Notes: generated by a model from the letters alone, not told the origin. 64,000 nt of DNA from Lacrimispora celerecrescens (GCF_000732605.1 NZ_JPME01000042.1:1-64000); one strand, 5' to 3'. Shown: positions 7,768-16,134, numbered from the stretch's first letter. Numbers and translations: made by a program.

Positions 7768-9729
7768 ATGAAGATTACATTAAAAGATGGCTCAGTCAAG
7801 GAATATGAACAAGCAATGTCAGTGATTGACATCGCTTCCGATATAAGCGAAGGCCTGGCTAGAAATGCCTGCGCCGGTGAAGTGGATGGAAAGGTTGTGG
7901 ATTTGAGGACTGTTGTTGATGGGGATTGCAGTTTAAGCATTCTTACGGTCAGCGATCCGGCAGGCCTTTCTGCTTACCGTCATACCGCAAGCCATATCCT
8001 GGCAGAAGCCGTAAAAAGGCTGTATCCCCAGGCAAAGCTTGCAATCGGACCGTCCATTGAAAATGGATTTTATTATGATTTTGATATCCCTTCCTTTTCA
8101 AGAGAAGATCTGGATAAAATCGAAGGTGAGATGAAGAAAATCATAAAGGAAGGTGCGAAAGTTGAACGCTTTACCCTTCTGAGAGAAGAAGCAATTAAAT
8201 TTATGGAAGAAAAGGGCGAACCTTATAAGGTGGAACTGATCCAGGACCTTCCCGAGGATGCGGAAATTTCCTTCTATCGTCAGGGAGAGTTTACGGACCT
8301 TTGCGCAGGACCTCACCTGATGAGCACTAAATCCATCAAGGCATTTAAGCTTATCTCTTCCTCCGGAGCATACTGGAGAGGCAGCGAGAAAAACGCCATG
8401 CTCACACGTGTATACGGCACTGCTTTTGCTAAGAAAGAAGAGATGAATGAATACCTGGAATATCTGGCAAACATTAAGAACCGGGATCATAACAAACTGG
8501 GCCGTGACATGGAGATTTTCGCAACCGTTGATGTAATCGGCCAGGGACTTCCTCTATTAATGCCAAAGGGTGCAAAGATTGTCCAGACTTTACAAAGATG
8601 GATCGAGGATGAAGAAGAGAAGCGCGGCTATATGAGAACAAAAACTCCTCTTATGGCAAAGAAAGACTTATATATCATCTCCGACCACTGGGATCACTAT
8701 AAGGAAGGGATGTTTGTACTGGGAAATGAGGAAACAGATGATGAGGTATTTGCTCTCCGCCCAATGACCTGCCCATTCCAGTACTATGTTTACAAACAGA
8801 GCCAGAAATCCTACCGTGATCTGCCTTGCAGATACGGCGAAACCTCTACTCTGTTCCGCAACGAGGATTCCGGCGAGATGCACGGATTAACCCGTGTCCG
8901 TCAGTTTACCATTTCCGAAGGTCACTTAATCGTGCGTCCTGATCAGATTGAAGAGGAATTTAAAGGTTGTGTGGATCTGGCAAAATACTGTCTTACAACA
9001 CTTGGCCTGGAAGGCGATGTGACTTATCAAATGTCCAAATGGGATCCAAGTAAAGCGGATCATTATCTGGGCACACCGGAGATGTGGGATGAAGTAGAAG
9101 GCATGATGCGCAAGATCCTTGACCACATCGGAATCGAATATACGGAAGCTGCCGGAGAGGCGGCGTTCTACGGACCTAAGCTTGATATTCAGGCAAAGAA
9201 CGTATATGGTAAGGAAGATACCATGATCACCATTCAGCTTGATATGTTCTTAGCAGACCGCTTTGATATGAGCTTCGTGGATAAGGATGGAACAAAGAAA
9301 CGTCCATATATCATTCACAGAACTTCCATGGGCTGTTATGAAAGAACTCTTGCTTGGTTGATTGAAAAATATGAAGGAGCATTCCCCACATGGTTATGTC
9401 CGGAGCAGGTGCGCGTTCTTCCGATCTCTGAAAAGTACCATGATTACGCAGGAAAAGTAGCCGCTCAGTTAAAGGAAAACGGGGTTCTGGCAACGGTTGA
9501 TGAACGTGCGGAAAAGATCGGATACAAGATCCGCGAGGCACGTTTATCAAAGCTTCCATATATGCTGGTGGTAGGTCAGAAAGAGGAAGAAGAAGGTGTC
9601 GTATCTGTCAGAAGCCGCTTTAACGGCGATGAGGGACAGCGTCCGCTTTCCGATTTCATCGATGATATTAGCCGTGAGATCCGTACAAAAGAAATCAAAA
9701 AGGTAAATGTAACAGAAGAAGCAAAATAA
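7768..9729 (+). CDS. thrS: threonyl-tRNA synthetase
   Basis: 653 residues, full length for bacterial ThrRS. Domains in order: TGS (about 1-60), the editing/SAD domain with HTASHILAEA and CAGPHL, the class II catalytic core with motif 2 around FRNEDSGEMHGLTRVRQFT and motif 3 around GCYERTLAWLIE, and the C-terminal anticodon-binding domain. It charges tRNA-Thr and edits Ser-tRNA-Thr in the cytoplasm. AAAGGAG lies upstream of the ATG, and expression is controlled by the T-box leader. Monocistronic as far as can be seen. Confidence 0.97.
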   Translation: MKITLKDGSVKEYEQAMSVIDIASDISEGLARNACAGEVDGKVVDLRTVVDGDCSLSILTVSDPAGLSAYRHTASHILAEAVKRLYPQAKLAIGPSIENGFYYDFDIPSFSREDLDKIEGEMKKIIKEGAKVERFTLLREEAIKFMEEKGEPYKVELIQDLPEDAEISFYRQGEFTDLCAGPHLMSTKSIKAFKLISSSGAYWRGSEKNAMLTRVYGTAFAKKEEMNEYLEYLANIKNRDHNKLGRDMEIFATVDVIGQGLPLLMPKGAKIVQTLQRWIEDEEEKRGYMRTKTPLMAKKDLYIISDHWDHYKEGMFVLGNEETDDEVFALRPMTCPFQYYVYKQSQKSYRDLPCRYGETSTLFRNEDSGEMHGLTRVRQFTISEGHLIVRPDQIEEEFKGCVDLAKYCLTTLGLEGDVTYQMSKWDPSKADHYLGTPEMWDEVEGMMRKILDHIGIEYTEAAGEAAFYGPKLDIQAKNVYGKEDTMITIQLDMFLADRFDMSFVDKDGTKKRPYIIHRTSMGCYERTLAWLIEKYEGAFPTWLCPEQVRVLPISEKYHDYAGKVAAQLKENGVLATVDERAEKIGYKIREARLSKLPYMLVVGQKEEEEGVVSVRSRFNGDEGQRPLSDFIDDISREIRTKEIKKVNVTEEAK

Positions 9730-9751
9730 AATTTGTTATGGCTTAAGGAAA

Positions 9752-9785
9752 AGAAGGAAAATATTCGTGAGAATATTTTCCTTCT
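9752..9785 (+). terminator. strong hairpin after thrS
   Basis: A 15-bp perfect stem (AGAAGGAAAATATTC / GAATATTTTCCTTCT) with a GTGA loop begins about 22 bp after the thrS stop. It is not followed by a clean T-run, so it may act as an RNA 3' stabiliser or a weak terminator. Confidence 0.5.
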
Positions 9786-9845
9786 GCTGCGTGCATAATA
9801 GTCCTGAAACATTAACTTAAGTTAGATGCCAGGAGGAAATAAGCC

Positions 9846-10160
9846 ATGACAAAATTAGATTGTAATGTAACAAACTGTCTTCACAACTCCGATAATTACT
9901 GCTGTAAATCCGCCATTATTGTGGAAGGATCCCAGGCAAAAGACAGCTATGATACCTGCTGCGGAAGTTTTGATGAAAATAAGGACGGTTCTTTCCATAA
10001 CTTATTCAAGACTCCGGAAAGCCGTCTGGAAGTTGACTGTGAGGCTGTCAACTGTGTTTATAATGAAGGCCGCCACTGTTCTGCGGAGCATATCGGAATT
10101 GCAGGAGATGGTGCAAACGCAGCAGAGCATACGGAATGCTCAACTTTTAAAACCAGATAA
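9846..10160 (+). CDS. DUF1540 domain protein with two Cys-rich repeats
   Basis: 104 residues made of two copies of the about 40-residue DUF1540 unit. The first runs LDCNVTNCLHNSDNYCCKSAI to the CCGSF segment, the second VDCEAVNCVYNEGRHCSAEHI to the ECSTF end. Each copy has the C-x4-C-x7-C spacing plus a later Cys, suggesting metal binding. The family is widespread in Clostridia, often with several copies per protein; no function is established. The ATG follows GCCAGGAGGAAATAAGCC, an excellent site. It ends just before a bidirectional terminator shared with the convergent EamA gene. Confidence 0.85.
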   Translation: MTKLDCNVTNCLHNSDNYCCKSAIIVEGSQAKDSYDTCCGSFDENKDGSFHNLFKTPESRLEVDCEAVNCVYNEGRHCSAEHIGIAGDGANAAEHTECSTFKTR

Positions 10161-10169
10161 ACATTATAA

Positions 10170-10212
10170 AAATAAGATGCGCCAGGAGAAAGTTCCTGTC
10201 GCATCTTATTTA
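10170..10212. terminator. bidirectional intrinsic terminator
   Basis: AAATAAGATGCG and CGCATCTTATTT form a stem around CCAGGAGAAAGTTCCTGT, which adds its own inner stem. A- and T-rich flanks on both sides allow use by the DUF1540 gene (+) and the EamA gene (-). Confidence 0.75.
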
Positions 10213-10226
10213 AATAGACCATCGGA

Positions 10227-10640
10227 TCATAAGATCATAACAAAGGTTCCTGCCGTAATCAGTAGTATACCTATGAGCTTTTTAATCGTGAATTGTTCGT
10301 GGAGAATAAGAAAAGCCAGGATCACAGTAAGGACGATGCTTAGCTTATCTACGGGAACAACCTTGGAAGCTTCTCCCATTTGAAGGGCTTTGTAGTAACA
10401 GATCCAGGAGAGGCCGGTGGCAATGCCGGACAGGATGAGAAACAGCCAGCTTTTTTTACTGATTTCAGAGAGACCTGTCTGGGCTCCTGTGAGAAAAACG
10501 ATAAACCAGGCCATGAGTACCACAACAATTGTCCGGATGGCCGTAGCCAGATTGGAATTGACTCCCTCGATTCCCATTTTAGCCAGAATAGAAGTGAATG
10601 CGGCAAAAATGGAGGAAAGAAGAGCGAAAACAAACCACAT
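10227..10640 (-). CDS. EamA-type small transporter (half-size DMT family)
   Basis: 137 residues with four to five hydrophobic segments, a single EamA unit like the half-size members of the drug/metabolite transporter superfamily, which work as dimers. The sequence begins MWFVFALLSSIFAAFTSILAK and ends with the typical LIGILLITAGTFVMIL helix. The start is chosen at 10640 because AGGAGG lies 8 bases before it; a longer frame reaching 10709 has no such site. Substrate unknown. Convergent with the DUF1540 gene. Confidence 0.85.
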   Translation of the reverse strand: MWFVFALLSSIFAAFTSILAKMGIEGVNSNLATAIRTIVVVLMAWFIVFLTGAQTGLSEISKKSWLFLILSGIATGLSWICYYKALQMGEASKVVPVDKLSIVLTVILAFLILHEQFTIKKLIGILLITAGTFVMIL

Positions 10641-10753
10641 AAAAGCGCCTCCTGATTCATTTATTTTATTACATACTATCATTGTAGCTCTCTCGATAGA
10701 AAGTTGCAAGATAAACCTTAAAAGGAAAGAAGAGCGGTGTTATAAAAAATATG

Positions 10754-10782
10754 TTGACAGATAGATAAATATATAGTATTAT
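10754..10782 (+). promoter_or_regulatory. sigma-A promoter of the infC-rpmI-rplT operon
   Basis: TTGACA (10754-10759) and TATTAT (10777-10782) are separated by exactly 17 bp and lie upstream of the structured leader. Confidence 0.8.
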
Positions 10783-10787
10783 TATGT

Positions 10788-10985
10788 AAGTTGTGAAAAC
10801 AGCAAACAGGAAAGTAGGTATCCGCCTCACCACGGCACGAGTAAGTGTCCCTGGTTCATAGCCTTTGGTACATAGGTGTACTGTGTAGAGACTTTGGTGG
10901 TGGATAGCGTTTGTCTATCTACTTTTTTTATGCCTATGGGCAAGCAATGTGGATTCCAGCCAACACACACTATATGATGGAGGTG
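10788..10985 (+). ncRNA. L20 leader (autoregulatory ribosomal protein leader)
   Basis: About 200 nt of structured, non-coding sequence separates the promoter from infC. It contains a hairpin GATAG-CGTTTGT-CTATC followed by a T-run (about 10908-10930), that is a conditional terminator, preceded by the GGTTCATAGCCTTTGGTACATAG region. In Firmicutes the infC-rpmI-rplT operon is repressed by L20 binding to such a leader, causing premature termination. Identification rests on position and architecture; no covariance search was possible. Confidence 0.8.
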
Positions 10986-10992
10986 CACGACA

Positions 10993-11502
10993 ATTAGCGA
11001 TTTAATGATTAATGAACAGATCAGAGATAAGGAAGTTCTGTTGATTGGTGAAAACGGAGAAAAATTGGGTATCATGTCTACCAGAGATGCTTTGCAGATG
11101 GCAAAGGAAGCAGAACTGGATTTGGTTAAGATTGCTCCGACTGCAAAACCCCCAGTTTGTAAGATTATCGATTACGGTAAATATCGTTATGAACTGGCAA
11201 GGAAGGAAAAAGAAGCTAAAAAGAAACAGAAGGTAATCGAAGTAAAGGAAGTTCGTTTATCTCCTAACATTGACACCAACGATTTAAACACGAAGATGAG
11301 CGCCGCAAGGAAGTTCCTCGAAAAGGGAGATAAAGTTAAGGTAACCTTACGTTTCAGAGGTCGTGAGATGGCGCATATGTCAAAGTCAAAGTATATTCTG
11401 GATGATTTCGCTGAGAAGTTAGCCGATATCGCAGCTATTGACAAGCCAGCTAAGGTGGAAGGAAGAAGCATGGTTATATTTTTAAATGCAAAACGCCAGT
11501 AG
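10993..11502 (+). CDS. infC: translation initiation factor IF-3
   Basis: 169 residues with the IF-3 N-terminal domain (about 1-75), a lysine-rich linker ([10 protein letters not shown]) and the C-terminal ribosome-binding domain ([13 protein letters not shown]). I choose the ATT at 10993 because GGAGGT lies eight bases before it and it adds the conserved Ile-Ser-Asp-Leu before the first ATG (11005). ATT/AUU starts are known for infC and allow feedback, since IF-3 itself discriminates against rare start codons. First gene of the infC-rpmI-rplT operon behind the L20 leader. Confidence 0.95.
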   Translation: MSDLMINEQIRDKEVLLIGENGEKLGIMSTRDALQMAKEAELDLVKIAPTAKPPVCKIIDYGKYRYELARKEKEAKKKQKVIEVKEVRLSPNIDTNDLNTKMSAARKFLEKGDKVKVTLRFRGREMAHMSKSKYILDDFAEKLADIAAIDKPAKVEGRSMVIFLNAKRQ

Positions 11503-11525
11503 AACTTATCAAGGAGGAAAATACA

Positions 11526-11723
11526 ATGCCTAAATTAAAAACCAGCAAATCAGCTGCAAAACGCTTTAAAGTTACAGGAACGGGAAAGCTTGTAAGAAAT
11601 AAAGCTTACAAATCTCACATCTTAACTAAGAAATCAACTAAGAGAAAAAGAAATCTTAGAAAAGATATTGTTACCGATGCAACTAACGCAAAAGTAATGA
11701 AGAAGATTTTACCATATCTATAG
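11526..11723 (+). CDS. rpmI: 50S ribosomal protein L35
   Basis: 65 residues, highly basic, with the family start [20 protein letters not shown] and the end [10 protein letters not shown]. It is a component of the large ribosomal subunit. It starts 23 bp after infC with AAGGAGG upstream and is followed by rplT, the universal bacterial order. Confidence 0.97.
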   Translation: MPKLKTSKSAAKRFKVTGTGKLVRNKAYKSHILTKKSTKRKRNLRKDIVTDATNAKVMKKILPYL

Positions 11724-11753
11724 GATCTTTAAGTTAAGAAGGAGGAAAAACCG

Positions 11754-12110
11754 ATGGCAAGAATTAAAGGCGGTATGAACGCTAAGAAAAAACATAACAG
11801 AGTGTTAAAGATGGCTAAAGGCTACAGAGGCGCTCGTTCCAAACAGTATAGAGTAGCAAAGCAGTCAGTTATGAGAGCATTAACAAGCTCCTATGCAGGC
11901 AGAAAAGAAAGAAAGAGACAGTTCAGACAGTTATGGATCGCTCGTATCAATGCTGCTGCACGTATTAACGGTGTATCTTACAGCGTATTTATGCACGGCT
12001 TAAAGTTAGCTGGAGTTGATTTAAACAGAAAAGTTCTGGCTGACATGGCAGTAAATGATGCAGAAGGCTTTGCAAAATTAGCAGAACTGGCTAAGTCCAA
12101 AGTGGCTTAA
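11754..12110 (+). CDS. rplT: 50S ribosomal protein L20
   Basis: 118 residues, basic, with the family start [19 protein letters not shown] and the conserved [13 protein letters not shown] segment. L20 is essential for early assembly of the large subunit and represses this operon through the leader RNA. AAGGAGG precedes the ATG. An intrinsic terminator follows. Confidence 0.97.
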   Translation: MARIKGGMNAKKKHNRVLKMAKGYRGARSKQYRVAKQSVMRALTSSYAGRKERKRQFRQLWIARINAAARINGVSYSVFMHGLKLAGVDLNRKVLADMAVNDAEGFAKLAELAKSKVA

Positions 12111-12126
12111 TCGCATATTCAAACCT

Positions 12127-12156
12127 CGGAAACCTCGTGTTTACGGGGTTTTTTTG
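12127..12156 (+). terminator. intrinsic terminator after rplT
   Basis: AACCTCG-TGTTTA-CGGGGTT followed by a run of seven Ts, 20-45 bp after the rplT stop. A second, weaker hairpin with a T-run lies at about 12238-12273. Confidence 0.75.
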
Positions 12157-12642
12157 ATGCCCGCAATATACACGCGATGTACGCGCGATATACGGATGCA
12201 GACCTCCGGACATGCCAAAAAGGCTGCCTTTTGACAGCTCGGAAACCATGTGTTTTCAGGGTCTTTTTTTTGACACTTAAAACGACACTTATCCACAATA
12301 ATGTGGAAACAATTGTGGATTGTATGTTAATGTCTGAAAATACGACAAAATTGTGCAAATTACAACAGGACTACGACCTACGGTTATACACAATTTCAGC
12401 GTTAACACACCTTGTCTAACTGTCCCATATAATATAGTGTAACACAGTAAAAAGGGCCCGCTGAAATAAACATATATCATCAAATCATCAATTCTTTCCT
12501 ATTTAAAAATGAGTTAGAATAAATACATAGAAATAGCTCTTAATTGAGTGAATGCCGATGTCAAGATCATCTTTTGCAGCATTCACATCTTTTCTAATGG
12601 TTCCATATAATAAACTATATAAATAAAAAAAGAGGTGCAAAT
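12157..12642. other. intergenic stretch with DnaA-box-like cluster
   Basis: No convincing gene is seen here; the open frames lack ribosome binding sites and overlap hairpins. Two matches to the DnaA-box consensus occur: TTATCCACA at 12289-12297 and TTATACACA at 12384-12392. Two degenerate inverted copies (TGTGGAAAC near 12302 and TGTGGATTG near 12315) lie between them. A promoter for the downstream Cys-rich gene must lie toward the right end. Confidence 0.4.
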
Positions 12643-12834
12643 ATGGGCTGTTTTTGGGGCGGCTGTAATAATAACTGCAGGCGTAGTTGCAACAATAACT
12701 GCAGATGTGAAAATAGATCTTGTTGCGAAGAACAAAAAGATGAATGTGAAAAGGAAAGAAGAGAAGCTTATTGCGCAGGTTTTCGGGACGGCTGCAACAG
12801 CGCTTCCCGCTGGCGCGGTGATGATGACTGCTGA
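12643..12834 (+). CDS. cysteine-rich small protein, unknown function
   Basis: 63 residues, 12 of them cysteine (C3, C8, C12, C16, C20, C22, C27, C28, C35, C44, C51, C63) with Asn/Arg/Glu-rich spacers such as CNNNC repeated. The ATG has AAGAGGTG seven bases upstream. The regular C-x3-C spacing suggests metal binding or a disulfide-linked surface (for example spore coat) protein, but I recognise no named family. It stands alone between a terminator region and tRNA genes. An overlapping frame from a GTG at 12635 is less likely. Confidence 0.6.
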   Translation: MGCFWGGCNNNCRRSCNNNCRCENRSCCEEQKDECEKERREAYCAGFRDGCNSASRWRGDDDC

Positions 12835-13191
12835 GAAATGAATGTAGAGTAAGGGAAGTGCTCCAGGAGGCTGAGGGTTTCTGATTTGGAATGTGGCGCT
12901 GCATCAGGCGTTTGTATGCCATCTTTTAGGACGGTTATGTAAACTTATAAATATGATTGCCTACAAGTAAAATATAAAATAGCATAAAATCTTACGATAA
13001 ATTAGCCCCGGGATTTTCTCTTCGGGGCTTTTGTGGTGGGAGATTTCTTTCAGTATAGGCAAAATGTATACCAAGATTATGGTAGGACGTTTATATTTTC
13101 TCCCTATTCGGTTGTATGCCGGTTACCTCGTTCTGCCAGAATGGTTTTGGTACATAATCACGTGTGCCTCATATTTTTGGGCAATAAAAAA
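12835..13191. other. intergenic region with a terminator
   Basis: No gene is visible. GCCCCG-N12-CGGGGC followed by TTTTG at about 13004-13033 is a probable terminator, serving the Cys-rich gene or an unseen transcript. Confidence 0.5.
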
Positions 13192-13264
13192 CTCCCCGAG
13201 TAGGACTTGAACCTACGACCCAACGGTTAACAGCCGTTTGCTCTACCGACTGAGCTATCGAGGA
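13192..13264 (-). tRNA. tRNA-Asn(GTT)
   Basis: 73 nt read on the minus strand. The acceptor stem TCCTCGA pairs with TCGGGGA, the discriminator base is G, the D-loop has AGCTCAGTCGGTAGAGC, the anticodon loop CTGTTAA gives GTT (Asn), and the T-arm is GTAGGTTCAAGTCCTAC. CCA is not encoded. It lies 65 bp downstream of tRNA-Leu(TAA) in the same direction, probably one transcript. Confidence 0.96.
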
Positions 13265-13329
13265 ATACATGATTTATTATACTCGAAAAGATAAATATGT
13301 CAATAGGAAAATCTAAACAATAAAAAAAG

Positions 13330-13413
13330 TGCGGGAGATGGGACTTGAACCCACACGTCTATACAGACACAAGATCCTTAGTCTTGCCTGTCTGCCAATT
13401 CCAGCACTCCCGC
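13330..13413 (-). tRNA. tRNA-Leu(TAA), copy 1
   Basis: 84 nt on the minus strand with a GCGGGAG/CTCCCGC acceptor stem, a long variable arm as in class II tRNAs, and anticodon loop CTAAGGA (TAA, Leu). It is almost identical to the plus-strand copy at 13706-13789 except in the variable arm. Confidence 0.95.
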
Positions 13414-13509
13414 ACAACGAACTCTATCTTATCACCATAATGTAGAATTGTCAATATTTTTTGAAAAATATATACAAAAAAAATATTTGAAAAATTTGGA
13501 GAAATGTTG

Positions 13510-13538
13510 TTGACAGATAGGAGCTTGTATACTATAAT
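13510..13538 (+). promoter_or_regulatory. consensus promoter of the tRNA-Leu pair
   Basis: TTGACA (13510-13515), 17-bp spacer, TATAAT (13533-13538), about 33 bp before the mature 5' end of tRNA-Leu(CAG). Confidence 0.85.
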
Positions 13539-13571
13539 AGCTATTGTTGTTACGAGAGATAACAACGAAAT

Positions 13572-13655
13572 GCAGAAGTGGCGGAATTGGCAGACGCGCA
13601 CGGTTCAGGTCCGTGTGGTAGCAATACCTTGAGGGTTCAAGTCCCTTCTTCTGCA
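13572..13655 (+). tRNA. tRNA-Leu(CAG), copy 1
   Basis: 84 nt, acceptor GCAGAAG/CTTCTGC, long variable arm, anticodon loop TTCAGGT (CAG, Leu). It is identical in sequence to the copy at 24832-24915. It is transcribed from the consensus promoter just upstream, together with the tRNA-Leu(TAA) that follows. Confidence 0.96.
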
Positions 13656-13705
13656 TGAAACTATACAGATTGTCATAGCTGTGTGGTTTTCATTTTATAT
13701 GACAT

Positions 13706-13789
13706 GCGGGAGTGCTGGAATTGGCAGACAGGCAAGACTAAGGATCTTGTGGTTGTATGATCGTGTGGGTTCAAGTCCCATCTCCCGCA
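13706..13789 (+). tRNA. tRNA-Leu(TAA), copy 2
   Basis: 84 nt, acceptor GCGGGAG/CTCCCGC, anticodon loop CTAAGGA (TAA). It differs from the divergent copy at 13330-13413 only in the variable arm (TGGTTGTATGATCG in place of TGTCTGTATAGACG). Confidence 0.95.
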
Positions 13790-13795
13790 TTAATA

Positions 13796-13834
13796 AGACA
13801 TATTTTCACTTTGTGAAAGGTATGTCTTTTTTTG
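13796..13834 (+). terminator. terminator of the tRNA-Leu transcript
   Basis: AGACATA and TATGTCT form the stem base around TTTTCACTTTGTGAAAGG, followed by a run of seven Ts, directly after tRNA-Leu(TAA) copy 2. Confidence 0.8.
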
Positions 13835-13863
13835 TATATACAGAGTGCGGCAAAACTGTTTAT

Positions 13864-13911
13864 AAAGATACGCCCAGCTTTTAAGTGAGAAAGCAGAGCG
13901 TATCTTTTTTA
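13864..13911. terminator. terminator upstream of the MerR gene 3' end
   Basis: AAAGATACGC...AGCTTT pairs with AAAGC...GCGTATCTTT; A-run on one side and T-run on the other. It can serve the minus-strand MerR gene and also stop plus-strand readthrough. Confidence 0.65.
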
Positions 13912-13944
13912 TAAACGATAGTCAGTAAACAATCAAGTAAGATA

Positions 13945-14763
13945 TTATTTCTTTTTAACAGGATAACAAACCTCTGTCACTAATTCATCCGGATTCTGCG
14001 TTTGAGCAGGGCTGACGTGATAGATGCAGAACATAGCTCCGTTAAATTCAAAACCATTGTCATTTACCCAATTTGCCACCGCACGGTTTACAGCGGTGAG
14101 CTGCTCGTAGCTGCCTTTGTAGGTTGCCGAAGCAATCTCAACTACGGGCATGGTTTTAAACACTACATGTTCCGTGTCCGGATAACTGCCTTTCACTGTG
14201 ATCTGGATTTCCACATCCACATCGTTTTCCTTATATCCCTCGTCATGGAAGATTGCAAGGCTGCAGCAATTGTCGGCAGGCTGCATCTGCAGCGGAGCCG
14301 TTTCCGTCATCATAAGATTCCATAGGATCCCTTCCTGGTTGTAGGAGGGAATCACCTTTCGTACACTTGCGACATAGCGCTCCGGAAGATTCTTTAATGT
14401 AACATTGTAATTCATAGCGGTATCATCCTTTCTCAGCCGTTTGATGGCTGTATCAAGGAGCAGCAAACGACGGCCTGTTTCTTCAGCTTCTGCCAGAACC
14501 TCAGCCTGCTTTATTACCAGAAAATCAGCCAGCGCCTGAGGATTATCATAGCTCTTTAAGATTTCTCCAATTGCGGAAAGACCAAATCCCATATCCTTAA
14601 GAGCCGTAATTCTGCTTGCAACCGGCAGTTGATCTTCCCCATAGTAACGGTATCCGGTAAAGCTATCCGTGTTTTTTGGCACCAGCAGGCTAATCTCATC
14701 GTAATGCCGAAGCATCCTTATACTGATCCTTGAAAGTTTTGAAAAATCACCTATTTTCAGCAT
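13945..14763 (-). CDS. MerR-family regulator with GyrI-like effector domain
   Basis: 272 residues. The N-terminus is a MerR winged helix (LKIGDFSKLSRISIRMLRHYDE, then TGYRYYGEDQL), followed by a coiled-coil dimerisation helix (about 75-115). A C-terminal GyrI-like/SOUL-type ligand-binding domain starts near MNYNVTLKNLPERYVA. This is the BmrR architecture: multidrug-sensing activators that untwist promoters with long spacers. The aminoacid layout is complete. No efflux gene is next to it; the neighbour on the other side is a divergent response-regulator gene, so the target is unknown. The adjacent 14764-14919 region must hold both promoters. Confidence 0.88.
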   Translation of the reverse strand: MLKIGDFSKLSRISIRMLRHYDEISLLVPKNTDSFTGYRYYGEDQLPVASRITALKDMGFGLSAIGEILKSYDNPQALADFLVIKQAEVLAEAEETGRRLLLLDTAIKRLRKDDTAMNYNVTLKNLPERYVASVRKVIPSYNQEGILWNLMMTETAPLQMQPADNCCSLAIFHDEGYKENDVDVEIQITVKGSYPDTEHVVFKTMPVVEIASATYKGSYEQLTAVNRAVANWVNDNGFEFNGAMFCIYHVSPAQTQNPDELVTEVCYPVKKK

Positions 14764-14919
14764 TTTTATTTCCTCACATATATGTGTATTTTTGAGCTCA
14801 ATATTAGTATAGAGTATACCACAGTGTGAGAGTCAATGGGTATTTTTAAATGATAAATAGATACTGTTTTAAGAATTGTGCTATAATGAAAATCAAATAA
14901 AATTTCAGGAGGAGCACCT

Positions 14920-16134
14920 ATGGGGTACAAAGTATTGGTAGCGGATGATGAGTATATCATTCGTCGGGGGATTATCAGCTTTTTAAGACAATACAGCGAT
15001 TTCGAGCTTGCAGCAGAGGCAGAGGATGGAGAAATGGCACTTGAACTGGCAAAAGAGATCTCTCCGGATGTTTATTTTGTTGATATTAATATGCCATTCC
15101 TAAATGGCCTTCAATTCATAAAAAGCTTAAGGGAAATAAACTCCAGGGCGGTGGTAGTGATTATCACTGGGTATGACCGGTTTGAATATGCCAGGGAAGC
15201 TCTGAAGCTGGGAGTCTTTGAATATCTGCTGAAACCTCTGATGGAAGGTCCTTTCGATGAGATGATACAGCGGGTTCGGGAAAGACTTAAGAGAGAGGAA
15301 AGCGAAGATAAGTATCTTGATTGGGCAAAGAGCATGCTTGCCCAAAACCGTACCTATCTGGCTTCTAACTTTTGGCAGAGGGCTCTGGAAGGACATTACA
15401 CAAAGGAAGAGATCAGGGAACGTTCTCGGTACTTAAACCTGCTGCTTCCTGAACCATTTACGGTTACGGTGGTTTCCCTGGAATATCAGAAAATGGAGGA
15501 TGTAAAAGGCACCTGGAATGAAGATCTGCTGTTTTTTGTAGCTGAGAATATTGCAAATGAAATGTTTCATGGGCTGGAAAACCCAAACAGCTGCCAGGAC
15601 AGGCATGGTAATCTGGTGGTGATTTCAAAAGCTGTGGCACCGGAAGTTGCAGAGGAGCAGACGGAGACTTACTGTAATATGCTGGAGTCGCATTTGCCGG
15701 TGCGCAGCATGGTGATGCAGGGAAACGGAGATGATTACGGAACTCTGGCGGAAACCTATGAAACGGCTGTCAGCCGGTTAAAGGAGCTGGAAACCGGTTC
15801 CTCTGTAATTAAGGATGTGAAGCTCTATATTGAAGACAACTATTCCCGGGAGGACTTTTCCTTTCAGGATGCGGCCGGCCATGTGAATCTGTCTATTCCC
15901 CATTTAAGCAGGATGTTTCGCAGGGAGATGGGGGTCACCTTTATCGATTACTTAACCAGCGTCAGGATCCGCAAGGCAATCGAACTTTTACATAGCGGTG
16001 AATTAAAGATTTATGAAATTGCGGAACTGACCGGTTACGCAAACCAGCATTATTTCAGCAATGTGTTTAAAAAGAACTTAGGAGTCAGCCCTGCGGAATA
16101 CAGGAGGCTGATTAAAAATGATAATCAAACCTAG
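14920..16134 (+). CDS. AraC-type response regulator (YesN-like)
   Basis: 404 residues. An N-terminal receiver domain has the acidic pair D9/D10, phospho-acceptor D55 (in YFVDINMPF) and the lysine of FEYLLKPL. A middle linker domain and a C-terminal AraC DNA-binding domain (about 300-400, with LSRMFRREMGVTFIDYL and ELTGYANQHYFSNVFKK) follow. YesN-type regulators partner with YesM-like histidine kinases to induce sugar uptake operons. The cognate kinase is probably the frameshifted gene at 21053-22842, and the target the ABC transporter that starts 105 bp downstream. RBS AGGAGGAGC. Confidence 0.92.
   Translation: MGYKVLVADDEYIIRRGIISFLRQYSDFELAAEAEDGEMALELAKEISPDVYFVDINMPFLNGLQFIKSLREINSRAVVVIITGYDRFEYAREALKLGVFEYLLKPLMEGPFDEMIQRVRERLKREESEDKYLDWAKSMLAQNRTYLASNFWQRALEGHYTKEEIRERSRYLNLLLPEPFTVTVVSLEYQKMEDVKGTWNEDLLFFVAENIANEMFHGLENPNSCQDRHGNLVVISKAVAPEVAEEQTETYCNMLESHLPVRSMVMQGNGDDYGTLAETYETAVSRLKELETGSSVIKDVKLYIEDNYSREDFSFQDAAGHVNLSIPHLSRMFRREMGVTFIDYLTSVRIRKAIELLHSGELKIYEIAELTGYANQHYFSNVFKKNLGVSPAEYRRLIKNDNQT

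Noticed and set aside
9919-10383. 154-codon ORF overlapping the DUF1540 gene
   Set aside because: Shadow frame; it runs through the bidirectional terminator and into the convergent EamA gene.
12177-12419. 80-codon ORF downstream of rplT
   Set aside because: No ribosome site; crosses two terminator hairpins and the DnaA-like boxes.
12635-12841. 68-codon hydrophobic ORF from GTG 12635
   Set aside because: Overlaps the Cys-rich frame; the GTG is too close to the AGAGG site, while ATG 12643 is well spaced.
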